Below are positions 42,459 to 64,000 of a stretch of 64,000 bases of DNA, in pieces. Under the pieces are notes generated by a model. The model had not been told where the DNA came from. It worked only from the letters and a program-made list of their open reading frames with translations, and did not search any database. The DNA is from Tubiluchus corallicola. Taxonomy: Eukaryota; Priapulida; Priapulimorpha; Priapulimorphida; Tubiluchidae. Location: NCBI GenBank assembly GCA_030141605.1, contig JAQGDQ010000107.1:280514-344513 (forward strand), read 5' to 3'. A program made the translations under genes and the position numbers. Every line of letters begins with the position of its first letter. The first letter of the stretch is position 1.

Positions 42459-44807
42459 AGTGTGCATATCACGTTTAATTTTAAATTACAGAGGCAAAAA
42501 TCACTTGGACTAGTACAGCAGTATTTATTTATTAATTTATAAAACAGGTATATTTAAACTCTTAGTGAATTATTTTTGATGTCTGTTCGAAACATTAACG
42601 CAATTACGTACTTAAGACCTAAGCTAATTGCATGAGAGAAATTTAAAATACATACATAAACCATGTGGTGTACAGTAATATCAAATTGAAGTATCGTCTT
42701 TTTATTCAGATCTAAGGGGTCATGGCTAACACAATTTTCCTTAGTAGGCCTTAGGGAAAATTAGTTTTAGCGCCCCCTCTTCAACGGTCAACCCCTTCCA
42801 CGGTCCACACAGCACCCGCAAAATTGAATTTTTCTTGTATAATATTATAGTAAAGTATAATGCTACCTGTGCGTTAGGCTTATGCATGTGTGATAGATCT
42901 ACAGTTTGTGCTGTGTTGACGGAATTTGAACAACGGTCAACCCCTTCCACCCCGGTTCACACAGCATCAGCAAATTTGAATTTTTCTTGTATGATATTAT
43001 AATAAAGTATAATGGTACCTGTGTGTTAGACTTATGCATGTGTGATAGTGAACTAATTAAGTGTGGTCAATTACCTATCTACAGCTTGTATTGTGTTGAC
43101 TAAATTTGAAACTGACTTTATAACCCTATTACAGGAGCAATCAAATTTCTGTGATTTCAGCTCTTCTTGTTTAGATTTTCCCTCAGCTATTCGTCAGGAA
43201 ATCCTTGAAACTTTAACTTCTTTCTTCGTGTACATCCATTTCACTAGCTTCATCTGCTTCATAACTCTGGTTTTGTTGCAAATGCTTCACTGGCGAATCT
43301 TTCTGCTGTTCATTGTCGCCACCCGCCACCCGTCACCCGCTAGCTTTCTTGCTTTTCATTTCCTGTATAATTCCGCTCCTAAACACTTCGACTCTTGTAA
43401 GTTTATTTGGCATAATTAGACAAATGCTATAGAAAGAAGTGTTTATTAACGTAAGGGTCATTACAATAAGCACTTACGTAGCGAGGCTGCTCGATGCATA
43501 GAATAGAAAATGCTTGCAAAATCACGCGCAAGAAATGTCTGAGTGGAATGATGTAATCTTAGAAATACAAATAAAACTAAACTAGAAAGTGTTTTGCTGT
43601 AGGAATTAACTTCCTAGCATCGATGAATTATCCATTTCGACAGAAAGATTATGGTTCGTTTCGTTTGATTAGTGTTGCGCACTTAAAGAATTACACATAC
43701 GCTATGTTGTTACTTAAGCTATGTTATTACACATACACAATGTTATTACTTAATCTATGTTATTACACATACACAATGTTATTACTTAATCTATGTTATT
43801 ACACATACACAATGTTATTACTTAAGCTATATTATTACACATACACAATGTTATTACTTAAACTATATTATTACACATACACAATGTTATTACTTAAGCT
43901 ATGTTATTACACATACGCTATGTTATTACTTAAGCTATATTATTACACATACACAATGTTATTACTTAAGCTATGTTATTACACATACGCTATGTTATTA
44001 CTTAAGCTATATTATTACACATACACAATGTTATTACTTAAGCTATGTTATTACACATACACAATGTTATTACTTAAGCTATATTATTACACATACACAA
44101 TGTTATTACTTAAGCTATGTTATTACACATACACAATGTTATTACTTAAGCTATATTACTACACATACACAATGCTATTACTTAATCTATGTTACACATA
44201 CACAATGTTATTACTTAAGCTATGGTATTACACATACACAATTTTATTACTTAAGCTATGTTATTACACATACACAATGTTATTACTTAAGCTATGTTAT
44301 TACACATACGCTATGTTATTACTTAAGCTAAACTTCAAAATGAAATAATTACTTCCAGAATTTGACGCCAACCAAAATTTGGTGCCCTGCGCAACTGCCT
44401 GGTTTGCATTAATGGGAGAGACAGCCCTGTTAAGGAGAGTTATCATGGCCGACGTCGGCGGGTTTGTGTGTTTTGGCGGCCGTGTGTCATTGGTTTAACA
44501 CAGTTAGCTTAGTGACCACTTGGTCGTGAGTGCCAAGTGTTTATTCTAAATTGAAAATCTGAATAAAAAGACGATAATTAAATTTGATATTACTGTATTC
44601 CCTATGGTTTATGTATGCAGTGGCATCGTCTAAAAATTTCTCTCTTACAATTAGTTTAGGCCTTAAGTACGTAACTGCGTTAATGTTTTGAATATAATTG
44701 ACTAAAGTTTAAATATACCTCTTTTATAAATTAACGAATAAAAACTGCTGTACTAGTCTAAGTGATGTTTGCCTCAATAACCTAAAATTAAACGTGACAT
44801 GCACACT
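42459..44807. mobile_element. 2.3-kb element with about 210-bp terminal inverted repeats
   Basis: The left arm (42459-42666, starting AGTGTGCATATCACGTTTAA) matches the inverted right arm (44600-44807) with perhaps 80-85% identity over about 200 bp. Inside are a tandem pair of roughly 115-bp repeats (42782-42896 and 42931-43048, with CAACGGTCAACCCCTTCCAC) and a 36-bp minisatellite. No transposase was found, so a non-autonomous DNA transposon or foldback element is likely. No convincing target duplication was seen. Confidence 0.6.
43690..44332. repeat. 36-bp minisatellite, about 18 copies
   Basis: Units of the form TTACTTAAGCTATGTTATTA plus CACATACACAATGTTA. Because 36 is a multiple of 3, a 240-codon plus-strand frame rich in Tyr and Leu stays open. 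I consider it an artefact of the repeat period. Confidence 0.9.
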
Positions 44808-45140
44808 AAAAACGTTTTTGTCAGATGGCAAATAAAAAACGTTTTTTAAAGTTGTTCTACAATGCACGTTAACTAGAGAAATGGTAGGTTATCGTTAATG
44901 CTAGGTGAGAATCCACTAACATTTAGGTGTAAAACTTAGTTCACTTCTAAAATACACGTAATCTTAATTTCTTGAAATACACTGAGACTACAGTAGCTAT
45001 AATGCAATGAATATATAATTTCATGAAAACTTTTTTTATAAGTGTGAACACGATCAACAAATTTTCCAAAAATTTACAAACTACAAAATTCTGTAAATGA
45101 AAATTGGGAGAAATTAATTTACAAAATGTTTAATTCTTAC

Positions 45141-45333
45141 CTGGTATTGGTGGCCTATTCGTCGTGCTGATACGTCACAAGAAATCTGTATCATACACGT
45201 GTAACCTTGCAAAACCCAACACGTTGAATAACTCTCTGATCTTATGGAACTGTTTGAAGCCATACTGTCGGCCAGCATATTCTGAATAGGGAAGGGTTGC
45301 TTCAAACACAAACGCGCGATTTCATGAAACATC
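45141..45333 (-). CDS. Unassigned exon-like segment
   Basis: On the minus strand a TTCTGTAG acceptor precedes an open stretch starting MFHEIARLCLKQPF and ending IGHQYQ at a good donor CAG|GTAAGAATT (about 45142). I do not recognise the protein and found no partner exon downstream before the inverted-repeat element. It may be a real exon of an unknown gene or chance. Confidence 0.3.
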
Positions 45334-45682
45334 TACAGAATTTGACTGAACTGGCTTTGTGAAAGACAATTCAAAAAGACAGAAGAAAAAGTCCTGAGGA
45401 TCCAGACAGAAGACGAAATTTTAATGTTAGGTTTGACCAAGTCATTGTGAGCTTTCGAAAAAATTATTCTGTAACAAGCGGATAGTTTTGCAGTATTGTA
45501 GTCGCATGATCTATTAGTTCATCTCAGCAGTACTTGTGAATTATATCACTCTATTGACTATTCCAGTTAGTGAATTTTGTTAAATTCAACGGCTCTTGGT
45601 TGAAAGATTTTGGACATACACACGCACGCACGTACGCACGCACACACACAGCTCTTGGTTGAAAGATTTTGGACACACGCAT

Positions 45683-45733
<51 letters not shown>

Positions 45734-45897
45734 CATAACACTGGTGATTTTCCCACAAGTGTATTTGAAATGGTCGCCAGTTCTAAAAGATCGGAACCGC
45801 CATTGACAAGGATGATCTCCTCATTGTTAAAACTTCGATTTCTGCATTGGAATGAAGGGCAAAAAGGGGCTATAAGTATCGATGAGTCCCACGAGAT

Positions 45898-46333
45898 CCA
45901 CCTCTTGGAGACAGGCCTTTGAGGTTATACAGATATGAGGAATACAGCTTCTGCAGATGACGGAAAACTGTGAGATTTGATTTCCAAGGAAATCTAAAGT
46001 TTTCAAGAATATCCGTTAGCTTGGAATGCTCTACCAATGATAATATTTTTCTGCGTGCTTTGTCAACTTCGCTTTCCAGTCTATACCAGGTAATAGTGGA
46101 ACTCTTCAAATGGACTGTGTATGCACAAGTTATCAGTGAAACCTCCTGCTATAAAATTGTTTCCCTTTCAACTTACAAGAATACTTTTGTTCTGGAAATG
46201 TACTCATATTTCCACTCCTATTGTAACTCTTTCCCTGAGTAGCTAATGGCCTTGTTTGAGACAATTTGTATCTAAAAATAAACGAAGTTAGCCGAACACT
46301 ACATTTAGTAAACGGAGAGCGAAGAGTTCCCAA
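45898..46333 (-). CDS. Unassigned minus-strand open segments downstream of the RhoGEF gene
   Basis: Two pieces. 46280-46170 reads YKLSQTRPLATQGKSYN between a TTTTTAG acceptor and a TTCTT|GTAAGT donor. About 46085-45870 reads LESEVDKARRKILSLVEHSK, then FRHLQKLYSSYLYNLKGL, and ends with a stop. Their splice phases do not fit each other simply. The amphipathic, non-repetitive composition looks protein-like, but I recognise no family. They lie 3' of the RhoGEF poly(A) signal (46483-46478). Confidence 0.3.
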
Positions 46334-46526
46334 TTAGTGCCAATAGTGCTAATCATCTTAGAAAGGTTCTTTTAATGCTTTTGCATGTGCAATATTGATT
46401 ATAATATCGCTAGTTTGAACAATAAGTTAAAAAGGAAAAAAGCCAATTAAAAGCTACTGTTTTACTGAACAATAAAATTTATTTACATATCTCATCACAG
46501 ACAGTTTACATCAAAAATTAATCTGT

Positions 46527-60629
<14,103 letters not shown>

Positions 60630-61130
60630 CTATAAAAAGAAAACAACTATTTGGAAATCACCGCGAGAATAACCATTATAATAACAAAAATTACTTTCCC
60701 CTGGTGTACCTGTTTTGGTTTATTTTTTACAAAAAAAAATCCAAAACAAACGGACAGTGATAGTTTGGTGTTCGAATCTCAAGAATTCTGTAACCTGGAT
60801 GTTTTGTACATATTATCCCAATCAACGTTAGGATTTTTAGAACTAAGCCTTATATTAAAAAGCTATAATCAAGTCACAAAAACAGGTCGATGGGTTTTAT
60901 TACAATTTCCTACTGTCACCTATAGTTGAAGGCCACAATTTGCGTCACATGCTTTAAACATTGCCAGTCTGTGACAAATGCAGTAAAAGAGATAATTTCA
61001 ATAATTATTGTCAAGTACTGGTTCTACCAGGTCGTGAAGGTCTTACAGGACTTTTGGACAACTTTAACTTTCCCAGGTATTTCGGCCTCAGTAGTATAGA
61101 TGTTTTGCCTCTGGCCGATTTCCCCACCCC
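60630..61130. other. Region 5' of the first visible RhoGEF exon
   Basis: No further RhoGEF exon could be recognised. AT-rich and non-repetitive up to about 61100, where composition changes sharply to GC-rich. Confidence 0.5.
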
Positions 61131-61570
61131 CCCTTTGGCTGCCCGGGGGGGTGGGGAAAAACACCCCTAAAAAAGTGCGAAAATCCGCGAAAACCCCTAA
61201 AAAAGTGTGAAAACCCGTGTGAAAGTGCGCACGTGACCGAAATCGACGAAAAAGCGCGAAAAACAAAGAAAAACGAAGAAAAGGCGTGTGAAACGAGGTA
61301 AAAATTTTGCAGTTTTTCCCTCCCGCATGGCTTCATTTGGATCGAATGACCTTGAACTCTAGGTCACGTGACCAAAGTTCATTGACCCCTGGATGGCTTC
61401 TTTTTTTGACACCCCATTTTAAACCGCGCAAAACCGCGCGAAAGCATGTGAAAGTGTGTGAAAGCGCGTGAAAGTGTGTGAAAGTGCGCGAAAGCGTGTG
61501 AAAGTGTGTGAAACGAGGTAAAAAGCGCCTCAAACGAAGAAAAAGGGAGAAGTGGAGTTCCCGCCGAGGA
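61130..61570. repeat. GC-rich degenerate repeat region (GTGTGAAA / GCGCGAAA motifs)
   Basis: Short imperfect units around GTGTGAAA, GTGCGAAA, GCGCGAAA and CGTGTGAAACGAGGTAAAA recur, the last at about 61285 and 61505. TAGGTCACGTGACC is a palindromic site at about 61360. No protein-coding frame is supported. It borders the virus-like block and may be a regulatory or origin-like region of that element. Confidence 0.6.
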
Positions 61571-62045
61571 CTAATTAGTGCTAATTGGCGCTAATTGGCG
61601 AGCCCCTGCCACCCCTCCGCCGCGTGCAAACGTCCGTCCCGGGGGTCGGGGACACCCCCCCTGCAACCCACCCCTCCGTCACGTGGAATCGTCCATTGCA
61701 GGCAATGAGGGAAATCTTCCCCCCCCCCACTCGCGCAGTGCCGGCCCTTTTCCGCGACCACTTCTCTCTCTCGGGTGCCCTCCCTTTTCCGCGACCACTT
61801 CTCTCGCGGGTTTAGATGTGTGTGTGTGTGTGTGTGTGTGGAGATTTATTTCAAACGCCAAAGTTCGATAAATGCATTTTCACAAATCTTTTTTATTGAT
61901 GGATTACAAAAAATTTTTTTTACATTTTTTTATGCAAAATACATACGTGCTAAAACTAGATTATTATTATTATTATGGTGACGTGATAGTTCTACATTTT
62001 ACGTTTTTTTCGCAAATTACACAAATTATGCAAATTACAGTAAAA
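61571..62045. other. Non-coding GC-rich then AT-rich spacer of the virus-like block
   Basis: Contains C runs, a direct repeat of CCCTTTTCCGCGACCACTTC (about 61746 and 61787), a TG run (61816-61840) and then an AT-rich 3' flank of the TBP-like frame with GCAAATTAC repeated (about 62011 and 62030). No gene recognised. Confidence 0.5.
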
Positions 62046-62641
62046 CTACACTAATGACGACGAGCGAGTACATGGATTGTCGTCGTCGTCGTCGATGTGA
62101 TACAGACAAACGTTATTGTTGTTAAAAACGAATTCGTTAAATTTGCGGAAAACGTGAGAGAAATCCTCGACCTTTGTCCCGCCCATCATTATTATGCTTC
62201 CGGTGTGAAAAATGTTCAGAGTAATTTGCTCGCATTTGCAAGTTAGTTTGGGAAATAGTTCCACTTCGTAAAACACTTCTCTAAAAGAATGCGTCGAAGG
62301 ACGAACGAGTTCTTCGTACAGTGCACCCAGTTTCAATCTGCAGCGAATTTTGGCTCTGGCGGTGATGGTGCGAATTGCGATCCCGTCGGCGGGCGTCAGT
62401 CCGAGACCTTTCGAGAGTTCTTCGATCGCATTGCGTAGTACTTTTTCCTCCGAAAAACCGTTGGCCACCACGGAGCCGGAGGCAAAAATCATCAGCGTCC
62501 CGCCCAGTCGCTTTAGCAGAAGCATTTGCGGTTTTCTTTCGTAGCGTCTTCCGCCCGTTCTCCGCCGGAGTTCGTTCAGATCGAAGCGCTGCGAGAACGA
62601 AGCCGTGGCGACGATGTTGACCGTTTGGACTGACACGTTAG
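62046..62641 (-). CDS. TATA-binding-protein-like protein, virus-like block
   Basis: The minus-strand frame ends at 62046-62048. From about 62640 it reads VNIVATASFSQRFDLNEL, LGGTLMIFASGSVVANG, then in the second half FYEVELFPKL, ITLNIFHTGSIIMMGG and VFRKFNEFV. The order and spacing match the two-fold repeat of TBP (VATVNL; IFSSGKMVCTGA; YEPELFPGL; IFVSGKVVLTGA). TBP recruits RNA polymerase to promoters. Divergence is far beyond that of animal TBPs, and the C-terminus is acidic (DDDDD). TBP-like proteins are known from large DNA viruses. The frame is open upstream to about 63047 but has no ATG near the homology start, and it overlaps the next gene. The start is therefore unknown; a spliced or non-ATG start is possible. 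Confidence 0.75.
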
Positions 62642-63088
62642 AACATAGTTGGCAATCGTTTCGGACGCCCGAACCGCTCTGCCTCGTCCGTTGCTCTGCC
62701 AACGTATGGCGGGCGGCGGGTGGTCGCTTTCCAGATCCTCTACGCGTATGACCACGCGATTTTTGGGGAGATGTTTTTTGACGAAATCGTACATCTCTGC
62801 TCCCTTGACGTAGGTGATCCTGCCTCTGGTGGTCTGTCGTAGAATGTTTTCCAATTCTGCGTACTCGATCATTCCCTCCTCCCACGAGATGCCGTGTATG
62901 TGTCTGATTAGGTAGTTGTAGGTGGATCGCTTGTGCTGGGGAACACGATTCCAGGGGTGGGGCGGTTTGAAGGTGTAGTTGTGATATATGCCGGTCTCTA
63001 TTTCGCGAATTACCAAATTTTTGACCAGGTATTCTTCTTTTCCGCACTGGAAGGCATCTACGGTGAGAACTATGCTCGATTCAGACAT
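62576..63088 (-). CDS. Uncharacterised 170-residue protein, virus-like block, left copy
   Basis: Starts ATG at 63088 (MSESSIVLTVDAF) and ends at 62576. Conserved-looking elements are YLVKNLVIREIETG, YNYLIRHIHGISWEEG, and ITYVKGAEMYDFVKKHL. The layout (an N-terminal VDAF strand, an aromatic FKPPHPWN loop, a YVKG turn) recalls uncharacterised proteins I associate with invertebrate DNA-virus-like elements, perhaps with a nuclease-like fold; that is inference. The last 45 codons are Arg/Ser-rich and overlap the TBP-like frame. Its start overlaps the end of the basic frame upstream by 8 bases. An identical start runs the other way at 63820. Confidence 0.65.
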   Translation of the reverse strand: MSESSIVLTVDAFQCGKEEYLVKNLVIREIETGIYHNYTFKPPHPWNRVPQHKRSTYNYLIRHIHGISWEEGMIEYAELENILRQTTRGRITYVKGAEMYDFVKKHLPKNRVVIRVEDLESDHPPPAIRWQSNGRGRAVRASETIANYVLTCQSKRSTSSPRLRSRSASI

Positions 63089-63287
63089 CTGTGACGATGG
63101 GGGGTCCTTCTACGCCGTCGGCAACGAGTTTTCCTTCGATGACGATTTGCTTGTGATTGTTCACAAATTCCAGAGACTTGATTTTTTCGAAGGTGTATTT
63201 TTTTATGACCTTGTTGGGGGCACTCTTGCGTGCGTTGGCGCGCTTGCCGCCCCGCGTCCCCGCTTGTTGTTGTTGCTTGCGAGGAAC
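62908..63287. repeat. Left arm of a perfect inverted duplication (at least 380 bp)
   Basis: The arm 62908-63287 is the exact reverse complement of 63621-64000 at every position I compared, including both ends. The arm continues beyond the window edge, so its true length is unknown. The symmetry centre is 63454. Confidence 0.9.
63081..63286 (-). CDS. Basic small protein C-terminal part, left copy
   Basis: Minus-strand frame reading RKQQQQAGTRGGKRANARKS, NKVIKKYTFEKIKSLEF and IVIEGKLVADG, with stop at 63083-63081, inside the left arm of the inverted duplication. Upstream of the arm boundary the frame stays open (DVRVWQTSFRPVCPVP) but differs from the right copy. No ATG is seen in the arm. Function unknown; the lysine/arginine-rich start suggests nucleic-acid binding. 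Confidence 0.45.
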
Positions 63288-63377
63288 TGGACAAACTGGA
63301 CGGAAAGAAGTCTGCCAGACACGGACGTCGGCACCTCCGCCCCTCCGTGTAAAAGCAGACGCGAGAGAGGGACACGA

Positions 63378-63545
63378 ATGGACATCTTTCGAGAGGAGGA
63401 GGAGGAAGAGGAGAAAGATGATGATAAAGAAGAAGACAAACTCGTAATTTCCGCGACGCCCCCTCCATCGCCGCCGATGGTGCTCACCCCCACTGCCCCC
63501 AAAAAACCTAGAAATCTGAAAGAATGGCTCATCAAAAATGCCTAG
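63378..63545 (+). CDS. Small acidic reading frame in the spacer between inverted arms
   Basis: ATG at 63378, 55 residues: an E/D-rich start (MDIFREEEEEEEKDDDKEED), then a Pro-rich part (ATPPPSPPMVLTPTAP) and KEWLIKNA before TAG 63543-63545. The next codons remain in the same frame as the basic protein of the right arm. The TAG is therefore the only stop between an acidic N-terminal half and a basic C-terminal half. Unrecognised. Confidence 0.4.
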   Translation: MDIFREEEEEEEKDDDKEEDKLVISATPPPSPPMVLTPTAPKKPRNLKEWLIKNA

Positions 63546-63596
63546 TTGTCGTTAGCGAACAACAATACTATAACTATTGTTCTTCTTCTCTTGCAG

Positions 63597-63827
63597 GATT
63601 TCAAACAACCTCTAACCACCGTTCCTCGCAAGCAACAACAACAAGCGGGGACGCGGGGCGGCAAGCGCGCCAACGCACGCAAGAGTGCCCCCAACAAGGT
63701 CATAAAAAAATACACCTTCGAAAAAATCAAGTCTCTGGAATTTGTGAACAATCACAAGCAAATCGTCATCGAAGGAAAACTCGTTGCCGACGGCGTAGAA
63801 GGACCCCCCATCGTCACAGATGTCTGA
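63597..63827 (+). CDS. Basic small protein, right copy, possible spliced exon
   Basis: The frame is open from 63546 to TGA 63825-63827 and repeats the left-arm protein (RKQQQQAGTRGGKRANARKS onward). A strong acceptor (TTCTTCTTCTCTTGCAG|GATTTC, AG at 63595-63596) with a branch-point-like TACTATAAC about 25 bases upstream suggests an exon start at 63597, in phase with the acidic frame. The stop overlaps the next ATG by 8 bases (63820-63827), a compact virus-like arrangement. Confidence 0.45.
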   Translation, partial: DFKQPLTTVPRKQQQQAGTRGGKRANARKSAPNKVIKKYTFEKIKSLEFVNNHKQIVIEGKLVADGVEGPPIVTDV

Positions 63828-64000
63828 ATCGAGCATAGTTCTCACCGTAGATGCCTTCCAGTGCGGAAAAGAAGAATACCTGGTCAAAAATTTGGTAATT
63901 CGCGAAATAGAGACCGGCATATATCACAACTACACCTTCAAACCGCCCCACCCCTGGAATCGCGTTCCCCAGCACAAGCGATCCACCTACAACTACCTAA
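63621..64000. repeat. Right arm of the inverted duplication, runs off the window
   Basis: Reverse complement of 62908-63287. It begins GTTCCTCGCAAGCAACAACA and is still matching at the last base of the window. Confidence 0.9.
63820..64000 (+). CDS. Uncharacterised protein, virus-like block, right copy (partial)
   Basis: ATG at 63820. The first 60 codons are the same as those of the minus-strand gene that starts at 63088, and the frame is open to the window edge. It is the divergent twin in the inverted duplication. Whether a second TBP-like frame follows cannot be seen. Confidence 0.65.
   Translation, partial: MSESSIVLTVDAFQCGKEEYLVKNLVIREIETGIYHNYTFKPPHPWNRVPQHKRSTYNYL

Noticed and set aside
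43623-44348. 241-codon plus-strand frame of YYTYTMLLLKL repeats
   Set aside because: 36-bp minisatellite with a length divisible by three, lying inside a transposon-like element. No signal peptide or non-repeat domain.
62988-63545. 185-codon plus-strand frame crossing the left arm
   Set aside because: Its first two thirds are antisense to the left copies of the virus-like genes. Only the acidic part after the ATG at 63378 was kept as a candidate.

Overview
This is eukaryotic, animal nuclear DNA. Genes are split by GT-AG introns, the base composition is AT-rich, and simple repeats and transposon remnants are dense. The gene families present are an animal CYP2-type P450, a C-type lectin domain, a GH18 chitinase with a CBM14 domain, and a DH-PH RhoGEF. 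Together with BEL/Pao and CR1/Jockey-like retroelements they indicate an invertebrate. A spiralian such as a mollusc or annelid is my guess, not something the sequence proves.

Layout. 0.35-8.4 kb (+): the last five exons of a CYP2-like cytochrome P450. 9.1-25 kb: a repeat-rich stretch with two blocks of tandem 5S rDNA units (minus strand), hAT-type MITEs, a degraded non-LTR retrotransposon, a BEL/Pao gag fragment and a 17-bp minisatellite. Set among these are a single C-type lectin exon (13 kb) and a small secreted Gly/Tyr-rich protein gene (16.5-17.4 kb). 26.9-29.4 kb (+): a second small secreted gene, Tyr/His/Gly-rich, whose start codon appears to be split by an intron. 30.4-40.2 kb (-): an eight-exon chitinase-like gene of about 1,408 codons. 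Its GH18 domain is joined to a CBM14 chitin-binding domain by a large His/Glu/Tyr-rich linker, most of it 41 tandem copies of a 14-residue repeat. 40.3-46.4 kb: possible alternative 5' exons, a 2.3-kb inverted-repeat element and unassigned exon-like pieces. 46.5-60.6 kb (-): twelve exons of a PLEKHG-like RhoGEF, with three MITE or foldback elements and a LINE fragment in its introns, and more such remnants around them. 61.1-64.0 kb: a compact GC-rich block unlike the rest. It carries a TATA-binding-protein-like reading frame and overlapping small frames arranged as a head-to-head inverted duplication that runs off the window. It looks like an integrated DNA virus or large mobile element.

How it may fit together. 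Two secreted aromatic/glycine-rich proteins lie near a secreted chitin-binding, histidine-rich chitinase-like protein. That could mean a locus for a chitin-based extracellular material such as cuticle, jaw, radula, shell or egg case; this is inference. The most unusual items are the chitinase-like fusion with two altered active-site positions and the virus-like palindromic block at the right end.
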